Position numbers and translations under genes: made by a program. The notes below the pieces were generated by a model. That model searched no databases and was not told the DNA's origin. It worked only from the letters and a program-made list of their open reading frames with translations. This document shows, one piece after another, positions 11,221 to 22,560 of a stretch of DNA of 64,000 bases (the first letter of the stretch is position 1; every line of letters starts with the position of its first letter). This stretch comes from Aurelia coerulea (Eukaryota; Cnidaria; Scyphozoa; Semaeostomeae; Ulmaridae): contig CM076962.1 in NCBI GenBank assembly GCA_039566865.1, positions 5,760,743 through 5,824,742 on the forward strand, given 5' to 3'.

Positions 11221-11660
11221 TTCTTTGAGTTAACCCTAATCCATATGGGCTTTTTTCGAGCTATCATTTATGCTTTCCACCCCTCCCCCCTTTGAAAAAT
11301 GGCCCCAAAAATTTCCTGGTGCTTTGATTCACAGGATAACTGTCGCAAAACTATCAAAGTTTTCTTGTCGCAATGGCAAGCATGATATTCTTTTTTTTTT
11401 TTTTTTTTTTATAAATCTTCTAAACATACATGTATATAAAGGTAAAAACCTACTAACAAAGTTTAAGAAGAGTAACAAAACAAAACGAGCATAATAGAAA
11501 CAAATCAAATACTGTTAAAGGTAACTAATTTACATAACTAACTAATTAACTAATTTAACTAATTTATATTGGGAGATGCATTCTAGGCCAAAGTAAAGGG
11601 TGTGGCCCCAAAAATTTTCCTTCCAAAAATTCCCCTTCTTTGGATACCCCCCACTTAATC
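11221..11660. other. Poly-T tract and degenerate repeat
   Basis: A run of about 19 T (11391-11410) is followed by AT-rich sequence. A GGCCCCAAAAATTTCC block appears on both sides (about 11305 and 11600). It could be the reversed tail of an old retroelement; no coding remnant is visible. Confidence 0.35.
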
Positions 11661-11689
11661 TACCCTGGCCACCCCGCTGAATAATGACA

Positions 11690-11808
11690 GCAGCAGAAAT
11701 GAAGACGGTGCAGAGCAAGTAATGGAAGGAGGAAGTATTAGCAGACGAAATGAGTTTGACGAGAGGGTAGACGAGAGCAGTGATGAAGGTGTCGAAGACA
11801 CGATTTAA
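11690..11808 (+). CDS. Candidate acidic terminal exon
   Basis: An open block ends in TAA at 11806-11808 and encodes NEDGAEQVMEGGSISRRNEF and then DERVDESSDEGVEDTI. The composition (acidic, Ser-rich, balanced codons) is unlike the surrounding low-complexity DNA. It might be an alternative 3' exon of the upstream coiled-coil gene. The acceptor (one of several CAG sites at 11688-11696) is uncertain. Confidence 0.3.
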
Positions 11809-12683
11809 TAACAGACTGCTGTTTGAAAAGTAAATTAGCTACGTTTTGCAAGAGGCCACTCTTGGATTTTTTTTAGATTTCGTCGTAAGTTTCAAGATCT
11901 CTATTGTACGGTACATTGGTAAAGGGATGAGGCCAGTGACGTGAAATAACAAAGAATGATACCAACTTTGCAACTAAATATTTTTCGTTACGAAGTGCAC
12001 TTTTCGGGATTCTTGATTTTATATTGGCGGGTTTTCGGGTTTTTCAAAATTTTCGTCCGGGTTTTCGGGTTTTTCCAAATTTTCGTCCGGGTTTGCGGGT
12101 TCTGGTACCCCCCAAAGCCCCCTCTTTCAGGTGATTTTTGTTCTTATAAGAGGCGTTGATTTTCTATTAAAGGCGACTTTAGCAGCAACACTCATCTCTC
12201 TGGTTGTAGCTAAAAACAGCATCAACGATCATTTAGGGTTATTAAGAAATCAATATTCAGATATTTTTATGCTTGCTTAGCTCAGGACGGACTTTGTAAT
12301 CATCCAAAAGGATCTTATGTTTAACGAGAGGAACGAGAAGGACCATGTGCGTGCACCTTTGGCACAAGCGTAGGAAGGCAAATATTACAAGCCCTTTAAA
12401 GCATCGTAATGAACAAGAGACCTGGATAAGAAAACCTTTGTGATTAAAATGTATTCGTCATTTCGTTCTCTGCTTATCAATATCAAAGAAAGTGGTTTGC
12501 GACAAAGTTTGTAACAAATCATTTGTACATTTTAGAATGAAAGCATGGGAAAAGTTTTGCAATTTAGAATTGATGCCAATTAAAAGTTTGCTGCAGAGTA
12601 TTGTTTTGGTTTGAGACACACATTGTTCTGGTGACAAAGGCGAGGGTCGACTTGTCGAGAAGCACTGTTTGTGTTTGACTTTT
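11809..12683. other. Non-coding stretch
   Basis: No coding region recognised, apart from the tandem repeat at 12026-12107. Confidence 0.4.
12026..12107. repeat. Imperfect tandem repeat, about 36-bp unit
   Basis: Two and a half copies of a unit built from CGGGTTTTCGGGTTTTTC and AAATTTTCGTC. Confidence 0.9.
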
Positions 12684-13303
12684 ACACAATGTGAGCCAGA
12701 AAGAAGGTCATATTTTGAAAATTCATAGCACCAAGGGTACGTCATGGATTTAAATGGTTAACATTCTAGCTCAAAGTCGAAAAACTGAAGTATTTTTGTA
12801 CTTTTCCTCACGCTTTTATGAGCACTAGAAATGCAGGCTAATTGAACTTTACAGAAATGTCTTGGCTGCGAAATGCCTGAAATGGGGCTAAAACACTTGA
12901 TCAAAGCATATGAAATCTCTTCACACAGAACACGATGCAAGGGCATTTCAACTATAAGCAATATATTCGAAAATGAATACTGAAATCTTCCATTCCCCTA
13001 GCAATAAATGTGCAGGCGATATCTCTCACCCATGAACAATTATACTTTCTGTTGTCCTGTAAGAGAAGTTTCTTCATGATCTGATTGAGTGTTTTAGGCC
13101 GTTTTCAAGCATTTTGCAGTTATGAGGTTCCGTAAAGTCGAATTTACCTATAATTCCAGTGCTCATAAAAGCACAAGAAAAATTACAAAAATACTACCAT
13201 TTCTTGGCTATCCAGCAGAATTCAATTCATTCAAATCCACCAAAGACTCTTGGTGCTTTGGAATTCAAAAGTGGGAAATATTTTTTGGCTCACCCAGTAT
13301 TGT
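12684..13303. mobile_element. Foldback TIR element (ACTGGGTGAGCC-type end)
   Basis: The arms at about 12684-12898 and 13091-13303 are imperfect complements (GAGCCAGAAAG against the GGCTCACCCAG end; CTTTTATGAGCACT against AGTGCTCATAAAAG). The right border CACCCAG|TA resembles the TA-flanked families elsewhere. The left border is eroded. There is no transposase. Confidence 0.65.
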
Positions 13304-14685
13304 GAACAAAAAATTTACGAATGAATGAGAACCATGGAGAAACGTGCAAGATAAATTGCTTAGAGAAGAGGTTAAGTGGCTTATTTTACAAGCATGTACC
13401 TAAATTATTTCAAGCTCATAATTTTCAAATATCACAAGCCAAATTTCATGTCAAGAAGAAGAAACGCACGCGCAAAAAATGAAGAAACTCTTTCTTCTTA
13501 GCTAACTTGATTTAGAAAGACTGGTCCTGCCCTGGTAGCATCAACAACATTGGGAAGAGCATTGATAATTGTTTGTTTCTTACAATCATTGACTAAGCGG
13601 AAACGTAATAAACGAAAGCTCCGATTCCTGAGTTTATAAGCTCCGTTCATGAACAAACATCAGGCCCGCATCATCAGTAGTCATAAAGTCCAAATTCGGT
13701 AGAGAAATTGAAGAAATACATCATTACTTGTAAAATATGCAAAATTTCACTGTAATGTAGCATGTCTTTACGACGAAGTCTGGGCTTCGTCTAAATCTTG
13801 GCATTGTCAGTTGGATCGAGAGAGGCATTCTGAGCAAAACTGAGGAATGCTTACTCAACATTTTCGTGAAGATGGTGGTAACTATAAGAAAAACTGTAAC
13901 AAAAGTGTGGAAAGTTACATTTTGGTACTGGCAAACATTGGATCAGGAAAGCCAAAAAGAGGCTTGTTCTCAAAACATTTCTTGGAGGTCTAACTTCTAG
14001 ACTCCTTCTTTTCAATAATCCCAGCTCTTTTACCCTGGCCATGCCACTGAACGATTGACTGACATCATTCAAAACATGGTCCAACAATTCTTTGGGTTAA
14101 TATTTTTCTGGGAGTGTGAACTATTTCTTGAATTTCTCTTTCTAAATTTTGAGCCATATTTTGCAAGCCACGTAATGGTCCTGATGCATCTAATAAGAAC
14201 GACAAATGGAAATCTTTTTTGTTATTGATGTATATAATTATTTCATGAGTTATTATTAAAAAGTTAAATTGAGGAAAATTGAAACCTTGAAATCCAGGTT
14301 TGGAGGAAGGTCAAGGACTTTTTGCAACTCTGTGTCTTTATGGTCATGTTTTAAGCTTTTCTGGTCCTCTTAGTGCCATGTACTTGCAGTTAGATACGAT
14401 TTTTGGCCGACAACATCTTCGCCAACAGCAACTCCAGTTCAGTGTTTGCATCGCGAAGGGGATTCCCTATCGCAGTTTATCCGTATCCGCAATCTTCCAG
14501 AAATGCAGTGCGCCGTCCCAGAGCTGTGTGAATAGGTCCATTGTAGTTATTGATGACTTAGAGTAGTGTTTCGTATCCACTGTTGCAAGTTTAACGTTGA
14601 CCATAAAAGCAAGTTCACGTGACATTAGAGCATAACCCTAAGCTGTGCAGGGCTCTTCGATACTCTTTTCCAGGTAGTGTCTCTT
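13304..14685. other. Non-coding stretch downstream of PEX10
   Basis: This would hold the PEX10 3' UTR on the minus strand. No gene, RNA or repeat family was recognised, and I found no clear polyadenylation signal. Confidence 0.4.
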
Positions 14686-14760
14686 TTAACTTATTTCAAA
14701 GTATCGTAGATAAATCAGTGTGGAGGGCAAGACTTCATCTCTGCAAACAGGACATTCCAA
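14686..14760 (-). CDS. PEX10: PEX10 last exon: second half of the RING finger and C-terminus
   Basis: The acceptor TTTCTTTCAG (minus strand) leads in phase 0 into LECPVCRDEVLPSTLIYLRY and FEIS, then TAA at 14688-14686. The CPVC pair supplies the last two zinc ligands of the RING finger begun in the preceding exon. The tail LIYLRY matches the conserved IYLRHY end of PEX10. A TA-flanked transposon begins only 20 bp upstream of the acceptor. Confidence 0.92.
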   Translation of the reverse strand: MECPVCRDEVLPSTLIYLRYFEIS

Positions 14761-14781
14761 CTGAAAGAAAGCATACATCTA

Positions 14782-15277
14782 CAGGGTGACTTAAAAAGAT
14801 TTCCCTTCTTTCAAAAATAATGATAACAAATTTATTTGTGCTAACATAATCGAACTGAATTTTCCAGCTGAAAATTTTCCAGCTGAAACCTCAGAGTAAC
14901 TTTGGCGCTCTTTGGTAACTTTTGAAATAATAGTCTCTTGCTAAATCAGAGAGATTCAAAAGTTGGTCTTGCAGAAAAGCCGTTTAATAGCCTGAAACTC
15001 ACCATCGAAAGACATTTCGAAACAAAAGGAAACGAAATTGTCAGTTTCGTATCTTTCTAATAATCGCTGTAATAAATGCAATAGTTTAATATGTATATTA
15101 GTTCTAGTTTCAGCTCATAATTTTATCAGGTATGCTGATTTTAAAAAGGATTTCAAATCAATGTCTTTGAAAGATTTGATGATGCACTTTAGACCATTTT
15201 CCGGCTTTTCGGCAAATACAAGTTTTCTCACAAAAATATCAGCTGACAAACGCACCACGTATCTTTGATTCACACGG
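14782..15277. mobile_element. TA-flanked TIR element in the last PEX10 intron
   Basis: The ends CAGGGTGACTTAAAAAGAT and ATCTTTGATTCACACGG are imperfect inverted repeats between TA (14780-14781) and TA (15278-15279). Length 496 bp, no transposase. The probable branch point of the last PEX10 intron falls at or inside this element. Confidence 0.7.
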
Positions 15278-15708
15278 TACCAACTGTTGCAAAATGTATT
15301 TGCACATTTGAAAACACATTATTCATGTGATTACCCATGCAAAACATTTAATTTGATGTTAATCGCAAACTTTGCTCGTAGCAAGTAATTGAAGATAGAT
15401 TACAGTAGTTTGTATGTCTAATCACTATGCAAGATAAGTGCCCCGATCTCTCTAGCAGGGAATATTTTTGATGTAACAACGTGTAACAGCCCTGAGAGGC
15501 AATTAAATAAATACATTCAGAGTCAGCAATTATTAACCGCAGGGCCAACGAAAAAGGCATAACTAGCCTTCCTACTCTCCTTTATGCATGCTCCTCCTAA
15601 AAAAGAATACAAATTACCATCGGGGACTTCAAACAATGAAAAGAGAGCATTTAATAAGAATCATGAGATGCTGCCATGAGTGAACTGGAACTTTTTTATT
15701 GCATTATA
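15278..15708. other. PEX10 intron sequence
   Basis: Nothing recognised. Confidence 0.4.
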
Positions 15709-16722
15709 CCGGTTGAGTCATTAAAACCAATCCCCATTTGAAGGCCACTGCTCCCTAGATGTTACGGTAATGATGTTGGCAAATATATCTTTTGACAATA
15801 GGGCTGTCAAAATCCGTTTTAAAATTCATCTGACCAAAATCTGTTCCTCCGTTTTGAGGTATTTTCTCGAGAAAGTCCATCAAAGAGACGTTCAAACACG
15901 GCTTAAAATCACGATCAATTTTCCCAAATATTTATGCCTTACAGCAATGGCTTCTACACGTTTTAACATCATTCCGGGTCACTTAAAATTCCCAATAATC
16001 TAGCATGTACTCTGAAACATATTTACGTCATTGCCGTAGAGCAGAAATATTAGGAATATTTGAACGTGATTTTAGGCCAGTTTTTTGAAGGCTTCTTAAA
16101 CAAGGGCATTCTTCAGAAAAGTTCACAAAATTTCACAAAAGCACGATTTTGCCTTGTGCCAACTGGGAATTTCAAATGGGAATTTTACTGTTTCACGGGT
16201 TCACGGAGTAGAATAAACTGTCTTTTCTTCCGTAAAGAATAGTTCAATTGCATTTTCGACCTGCCATATTATGCAACAATGCATTATTCTGTATTCGTCC
16301 AGTTCGATTTGAGTGTGAGTGGCAAACCGTGGCAAAGAACTCACTCAGTATTTTCCCCCAAGACCTATTAGATTCGATTTTCAGACCTTACTTCAAATAT
16401 GCTCAATGAGCGGAACTATTGCACGTGTCGTCAAGGCAATAAGAGAAAGTGTAAACTTAGTTTTTATGTTGCTCATCTGGAGATTCCCCCTCCACCGCAA
16501 TGATGCAGTAAGGCGTACAAATCTCTCTGGTTTTGCCTTCAACATGAAGATGCAACGTTACGACTAGTAACTCCATCTTCAGATTACTGATTTCTTCCTA
16601 CGATATGCCAAACTGTAAGTTGAAATGTCAAGCATGTAACTGGAATGAATAAAAATTGCCAGATAACGAACGTTTTTTTCTGCGTTCAATCAAACGCCGG
16701 AACTTTTTTGGGACACCCCAGG
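15709..16722. mobile_element. DNA-transposon-derived segment with two different family ends
   Basis: The left border is TA+CCGGTTGAGTCATTAAAA, followed by GGCCACTGCTCCCT; this is the family of the 2814 element. The right border TTTTTTGGGACACC...GG+TA belongs to the GGGTGTCCC family. This is probably two damaged elements rather than one. No transposase frame. Confidence 0.4.
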
Positions 16723-16856
16723 TAGGCTATATTTAAATTGCCCAATACTCAACTGAAGTAGCCTTGCATCTTCTCCATTTTTTCTCTAACCTTGTACAAA
16801 CAGATAAAGGGCTCCAATTTTAATATACAAATCAATAGAAAAAAGAAGCCACTCAC

Positions 16857-17060
16857 CTTTGTACTGATCCAGTCTACGATACAATTCCAGCAAAATAAAT
16901 GACCACAAGTTGTAGCGGTGGAGTCAGTAATAGCACCTAAGCACAATGGACACTTTACTTTGCACGATTTTAAAAGTTTCTGTTCTGTTGATAAATTTCT
17001 TGACAATACAGTTTCGGATAACTCTTTGGATGAAGTCTTGTCTCTTCTTCTCAACAGGCG
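16857..17060 (-). CDS. PEX10: PEX10 exon: linker and first half of the C3HC4 RING finger
   Basis: PEX10 is the peroxisomal membrane RING-type ubiquitin ligase. With PEX2 and PEX12 it ubiquitinates the PEX5 import receptor. This 204-bp exon (68 codons, phase 0 at both ends) has an acceptor after CTAATTGAAG and a donor AAG|GTGAGT. A basic linker (RLLRRRDKTSS) is followed by KCPLCLGAITDSTATT and CGHLFCWNCIVDWISTK. The zinc ligands CxxC and CxHxxCxxC are intact; the last CxxC is in the exon at 14686-14760. Together they give a complete C3HC4 RING. The exon is the longest of eight traced for this gene. Confidence 0.95.
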
Positions 17061-17430
17061 CTTCAATTAGAAATAAAAAGGCATATTCGCGAATTAATAT
17101 TGTAAGATGACGATGTACATGCATTAAGTAAATTTGTTGCTCAAAACATATCAAACCGAAAGCTACGTGCCATTTGCTACTGACATTTTTTTCGGACGAA
17201 TAGAATTCATCTGGTTGCACAGCAACAACGATATAGAGGCTGGGTGTTCAATCATGATGGTACAGCAAAATAGAGGATGTCAGTTAAGAAACTCTCCCAG
17301 ATCTAAGAAATAATCAAGATTTAATCGCAAGCCTTAAGGCTGATCTCCAGTAAGCGATCTGTTCGAGGATCGTTCTAAAATTTGCAGCAAGAAAGGTTGT
17401 TTTGATCTTCAGTACCCCTTTATACAAAAT

Positions 17431-17598
17431 ATGCAGCTGACTACGAGGTTATATGAAAGCGAGGTAAAACCGGCACCTCTTCGGTCCTGGTTCATGGAGA
17501 AAAACGATGAAGCCGATGCGCCTCATGATGCGGTTAGTATCAATGATGAAAACACGCCAATCGAAAATGCTGTTTCAAAAAAAAAGAAAAAAGGAAAT
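17431..17598 (+). CDS. Candidate first coding exon near the THAP exon
   Basis: ATG at 17431 opens 56 codons (MQLTTRLYESEVKPAPLRSW, later MEKNDEADAPHDA, and a lysine-rich end SKKKKKGN) to a strong AAT|GTAAGT donor, phase 0. A second ATG is at 17494. The following THAP exon needs a phase-1 partner, so the two do not join directly. An unseen exon lies between them, or they are unrelated. Confidence 0.4.
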
Positions 17599-17812
17599 GT
17601 AAGTACTTAATCTATCATTTTCTCATCAAAGTTAGCTGCACATGACAAGACCTAAAGCCAAATTTTATGGTAAAAGTCCCTGGCTGAGGCCTAACCTGTC
17701 ACATCGCTTTGTAGCCTACAAAACCAAGTACAAAGCGACCTGGGATTTCCTTTCTTTGTTGCACGACTCGATTTATACGTATCTAGTGGATTTGTATCCT
17801 AATTCTATTTAG

Positions 17813-18369
17813 ATTCTGGCCTTGGTACACAATATGCAGCAGTTGATCGCGTCACTAGAGAACATGAAGTAATTGATAGGAAGAAGGTTAAAACAAATCT
17901 AAACTTGATCCATGTTCCAAAGGACCCCAAGGAAATGACACTTTGGTGCAATAAGATCGAGAGAAGAAATGGTAGAGATAGATTCAAGGTCTCAAACAAG
18001 ACAGTTTTGTGCCATAAACACTTCCTACCTGAAAATTCAACGAGAGCCCCAGGGAGTTCAAAAGTCAATAAAGTCAAAGCGGCAGTGCCTGTTCTTTTCC
18101 CTTGGAATAACCGGTCTTTTGAAAAAGCAAAGCGGGCATTTATCATTAGAAAGGTTACCACCCCTTCTGCTGATCCTACTTTTAAAGGTTTGGAAAATAA
18201 ACAAAGGAAGAAAGTGTGTGCTCGAAGGCACAAAGCAGCTTCGCAGGAAGCTTATTTGTCCGGAAGGAAAAACGGGAGGAAAGTGAGAATGTTGAACAGA
18301 AGGAATTACAAGAAAGAAAGGACTAAGGGAGAAAAGAGACGAAATAAACAAGGAAACAAAGAGAAATAA
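17813..18369 (+). CDS. THAP-like zinc-finger domain exon with lysine/arginine-rich tail
   Basis: After the acceptor TTCTATTTAG the frame runs open to TAA at 18367-18369. The block IHVPKDPKEMTLWCNKIERR, the ligand pair VLCHKHF (C-x2-H) and the AVPxxFPW box (AAVPVLFPWN) are the second half of a THAP DNA-binding domain. The N-terminal CxxC half is missing and would be in an earlier exon. The rest is a basic tail (for example RRHKAASQEAYLSGRKNGRK). It is nested in a PEX10 intron on the opposite strand. THAP domains occur in host regulators and in P-element and Kolobok transposases, so transposon origin is possible. Confidence 0.6.
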
Positions 18370-18500
18370 CAATAGGAAGAAAATTAGATGGGAAGAGAAA
18401 AGAAGGTAGGATGACAGAAAAAATAAAAAGATTGAATATATGAAAAGGGAAGGCATGAATAAAGGAAGGAAAGAATAAAGGACAAAGGAAAGCAATGTTT
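18370..18500 (+). repeat. Purine-rich low-complexity tract
   Basis: A/G-rich sequence (GGAAGGAAAG-type) follows the THAP stop codon. The long minus-strand open frames across it are low-complexity artefacts. Confidence 0.7.
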
Positions 18501-18559
18501 GGAACACGCTCTTTCATTTTCGTTCATTTGGTTTCGTTCTTATCTTAGCAACAGGGAAC

Positions 18560-19485
18560 AGTAGGTATCAGTGAATGGTTACAATACAAGCAATCTTAAT
18601 GTTACAAGTGGTGTCCCACAAGGATCTGTCCTTGGTCCACTCCTTTTTCCTATCTATATGAATGATATTCCAAATACGTCTTCTAAGTTAGCATTTTATC
18701 TCTTTGCGGATGACACCAGCATTTACTTTGAATAAGGAAATTTAGAGCAACTTCAAAAAGCATGTTAAAAAGTGGCTTGATGCGAATAAACTTGTTTTGA
18801 AATGTTGAGAAAACTAACTTTGTCATTTTTCATTCACCATAAAAACCTCTCTAAAAGAAGATTACAATAACATTTGGCAAGCAACATGTGAAAAAGGCTA
18901 AGCATGTCAAATTCCTTGGTCTCTTTTTGGATAAAAACCTGTCTTGGAAGCATCACTTAAGTGAACTATCCGAGAAGTTAGCAAGAACATGTGGCATATT
19001 CATTATGGTTAGACATCTTCTTCCTACAAATGTATTGGTTTCTTTGTATTACTCTTTATTTGCTTACTTTCTTCAATATGGAATTGTTGTTCAGGGACTT
19101 ACTTATGATGCTTACATCATACAATATTCATCATTCAAAAGAAAGTTGTACGAGCTATTGCCTTTTTCTGCACCTTCTGCTCCTATTTTTCTCACTCTCC
19201 GAATTATCAAGCTTCAGGATCTTTCTGAAATGAAACTGCTGACATTCGTTTATGAATCTGTTACTAAGTTTTCCCCATCTTCCTTTCGTGAGTTTTTTTA
19301 TATGCTTTCGCAAGTTCATCGACATGATACGTAAAGATGGTATTCTTCTGACACGCAAAACACTTTGCAATAAAACACATAACACTTTGCAACAAAACAC
19401 TTTGTTTGAAATCTATAAGATATGCATTTGCAAAATATTGGATCAGCATTTTGCATGTAATTAAACAAGCTTCAACAGTAATGAG
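18560..19485 (+). mobile_element. LINE fragment with RT catalytic core, broken
   Basis: The plus strand reads SGVPQGSVLGPLLF and FADDTSIYFE (RT catalytic boxes B' and the ADD motif). Stops and frameshifts follow, then the open block 18888-19334 (KFLGLFLDKNLSWKHHLSEL, thumb). It is 5'-truncated and has many stops. It lies in the large PEX10 intron on the opposite strand. Confidence 0.85.
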
Positions 19486-19503
19486 TTTCCCGCATCAACT
19501 TAA

Positions 19504-20806
19504 GGTAACTCTGCTTTCTGCTCCAGTGCACAGCAAGATGCCGTTTCGCAAAACCACTCTTTCCTGAAAACAGTTGATTTCTCCCATATTGTTTGGCCTA
19601 TCGAAAAACGGTAATAAGGATGTTTTTCAGAATAGTCTGGGCAATCGAAAGATGTAAAAGTCGCAATGTTTTCGTCAACGCTGGCTTCGCAAATCCTAGT
19701 TCAAATCTTTCAGTTGATGTTAAAAAAATGGATTTATCTTCAAAACTACTCGAACAATGCTCGATTTTTTTCGCTCCATCTTTAGCTAGGTAGTTGATCT
19801 ACAACTTTGCCAACTCTGATTGAAATGAAAAAGCTAGGCTAGATTTCCTGTAATCGAATTTTATGTTTCTGTATACTTTTCGACAGCGAAAGGTAGAAAC
19901 TTTGGTCAACAGATTACCATGCAGATTACCAAGCACGCTTGCAAAAGCTCAGGCTTGAACTAACTTTCAGAAATGTTTCCATTGGCAAACAAATGAAGGT
20001 CATCTGTTGGGAATACCATATCCAAGTCCCAATAGACATCCTTAGTGCGCTCCTAAAAGTATCATTTGCATCTATTGATTAAAAGTTACTGACTGTTACC
20101 AGCAACTTCACAAAACTATGCTTTGGGTGTCTTTCGAGACTTTCATGAGCATTCATGAAATATCAGATTCCACAATGAGCATTGATAAGTATTGAAAAGT
20201 TAACTTTTTGCAAAGCGTTCAACTCTTTCGCATGAACTAATCAGTTGACCAACGCTTTTCCCCTTCCATGTCGAAAAGTAAACAGAAATATAAAATTCGA
20301 TTACAGGAAGTCTAGCCTAGCTTTTTCAACCAGACTTTGCAAAGTTGTAGATCAACTACCTAGCTAAAGATGGAGCGAAAAAAATCGAACATGGACCATT
20401 TTGACATTTAGAAAAGGACCTGGGGAGAGCAACATTTTTCTGGTAAATGGCTGCCACAGTTCAGTTTATCGTTGGTGAAAAGCCCTGTGGCAGCCATTTA
20501 CCAGAAAAATATTGCTCTCCCCAGATCCTTTTTCTAAATGTCAAAATGATCTATTGTTCGAGTAGTTTTGGATATAATTGACTTTTCTTAAATAAAAAAA
20601 AAAAATTGAACTAGGATTTGCGAAGCCAGCGTTGACAGAAACATAGCGATGTATGCATCTTTCGATTGCCCAGACTATACTGAACAACATCCTTTTCACT
20701 GCTCTTTGATAGGCCGAATGATATTGGAGAAATTAATTGTTTTCTGAGGACAGTGGTTTTGCGAAACGGCATCTCGCTGTTCACTGGAGCGGAAAGCAGA
20801 GTTACC
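19504..20806. mobile_element. Foldback element with TTAA-type insertion, copy 1
   Basis: The termini GGTAACTCTGCTTTC and GAAAGCAGAGTTACC head arms of about 370 bp (19504-19875 and 20285-20806). The left flank is TTAA, the right flank ATAA. A second copy at 41357-42510 shows exact TTAA duplication in a LINE. TTAA duplications are typical of piggyBac and Kolobok. No transposase is visible. A second palindromic insert (20392-20552) interrupts its right arm. Confidence 0.8.
20392..20552. mobile_element. Small palindromic MITE nested in the foldback arm
   Basis: The arms CATTTAGAAAAGGACCTGGG...TGGCTGCCACAG and their near-exact complement surround a loop of about 25 bases. Aligning with the uninterrupted left arm of the host element shows this block is extra. 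Confidence 0.8.
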
Positions 20807-21079
20807 ATAAGCTCCATTTCTTCACCACCAACTACCAGTCCAAGAACCTCAAACAACCAGCTAATATTAGCAGTCATACTTAAAATTCGAAATTGTCGAC
20901 TTAATGGAATCTTTTCTTTCTATCAATCAATCAATCAAACTCAAAAATTTTGTTTTTAACAAAGGGGGTGCTCTCTCCTCGATTAGTTTACCTTTTGAGA
21001 GAGCTCACTCGAGAGAAATTCCCTGCATGCAAATCCATTATTAAGTTGTTATTTTGTTAGTTTGTATTTCTTTATTGTA

Positions 21080-22206
21080 AATTGTTAAAGTTAAATGAAG
21101 CTAAATGAAGACAAATACCATTTAACGATTTTTGGTACGAAGGGAGATAGTGAAATAACCATCAAAATAGGCGAGGCCTGTGTGAAAGAAAGTAGAGAGG
21201 AAACTCTTCTCGGTATAACCTTTGATCGATCACTATCTTTCAAAGGACATGTGAAGGCCCTATGTAGAAAGGCCGGCCAAAAACTCCATGCTCTTGCCCG
21301 TATATCCTACTACATGGACATTGACAAATTGCAGCAGCTAATGAGAGCATTTGTGTTATAGCACTTTAGTTACTGTCCACTTGTTTGGATGTTTTATGAC
21401 AGAACTTTAAACCATAGAATAAATCATGTTCACGAAAGGGCACTGCGCATTGCGTACAAGGATAACGGAAATGATTTTGGTTCTCTCCTGGAGCAGACTA
21501 ATTCGGTGCCCATCCATGTAAGAAGCCTACAGTTGCTTATGACGGAAATGTTTAAAATAAAGTCTGATCTAAATCCACCTTTCATGAAGGATATTTTTAT
21601 GGAGGGAGGTATTAGCTACGATCTAAGGCATGGCAATGACGGTCAGATTCCAAAGGTGTGAACCACGAAACTTTGGCAGTTTTTACTGCACGAAATAAAA
21701 CGATCAAACACCCTTCTTATTTTCAAAAAAACCAATTAGATGTTGGAATGGAGATAAATGCAACGGTATGCTCTGCAAAGCATATATTCCAAGAGTTTGG
21801 TTTCCAACATGATAAACGCTTCATGGACCTTCTCGCAAGGATGGGGGCGGTGCGCTGCTTCTCATTGGGATGGAGGATGTGCTGCGCGGGATGTAAGGTC
21901 CCCTTCACGATGCAGGCACCAGGCTGCGGTTGAACTGGGGAATTGTGCCCCAGCGGCGACCGCAGCTTAGGATATGCGTGTGGGGGTTCCCTCGCGCGGT
22001 ATGTCCGCCGTCTCTCTGGGAGGTGGGCGTCGCTCCGTACCTCGTAGGGAAGGCATGATTTTTATCTTGTAAATAATCCACTACGTTTTCAATTGAATAA
22101 CTTTAGGAATTTGTACATTCTGTAAAGTAGGCCTAAATTAGCTGTAATTTAGCTATTCTTTTTATGTTACGTAGCCTACGTTACATAGATTAATGATGAT
22201 GATGTT
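21080..22206 (+). mobile_element. LINE A copy, RT C-terminal half with GC-rich 3' UTR
   Basis: The open blocks 21095-21361 and 21389-21661 (KLNEDKYHLTIFG, LLGITFDRSLSFKGHVKAL, HERALRIAYKDNGNDFGSLL) are one frame broken by a single TAG. The C-terminus then decays. The 3' UTR contains a GC-rich island (about 21830-22050) and ends in a (GATGAT) tail at 22190-22206. It is 5'-truncated, with no catalytic core. Confidence 0.85.
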
Positions 22207-22339
22207 GTGATAGTGTATTGTAATTTATTATGGCAAAATGAAATGAACTGAACTTACAGTTGTGTGATCCAAGGAAGTTAGTATGAGAGTGATGCTAGTT
22301 CATAGTGGACTATTACCTACACGGAACATAATACTGCAC

Positions 22340-22560
<221 letters not shown>

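Noticed and set aside
17905..18286. Joining the 17431-17598 exon directly to the THAP exon
   Set aside because: The splice phases disagree (phase 0 into phase 1) and the joined frame stops early.
18058..18517. Long minus-strand hydrophobic open frames opposite the THAP exon
   Set aside because: They come from purine-rich low-complexity DNA read in reverse; composition is F/S/L-biased without domains.
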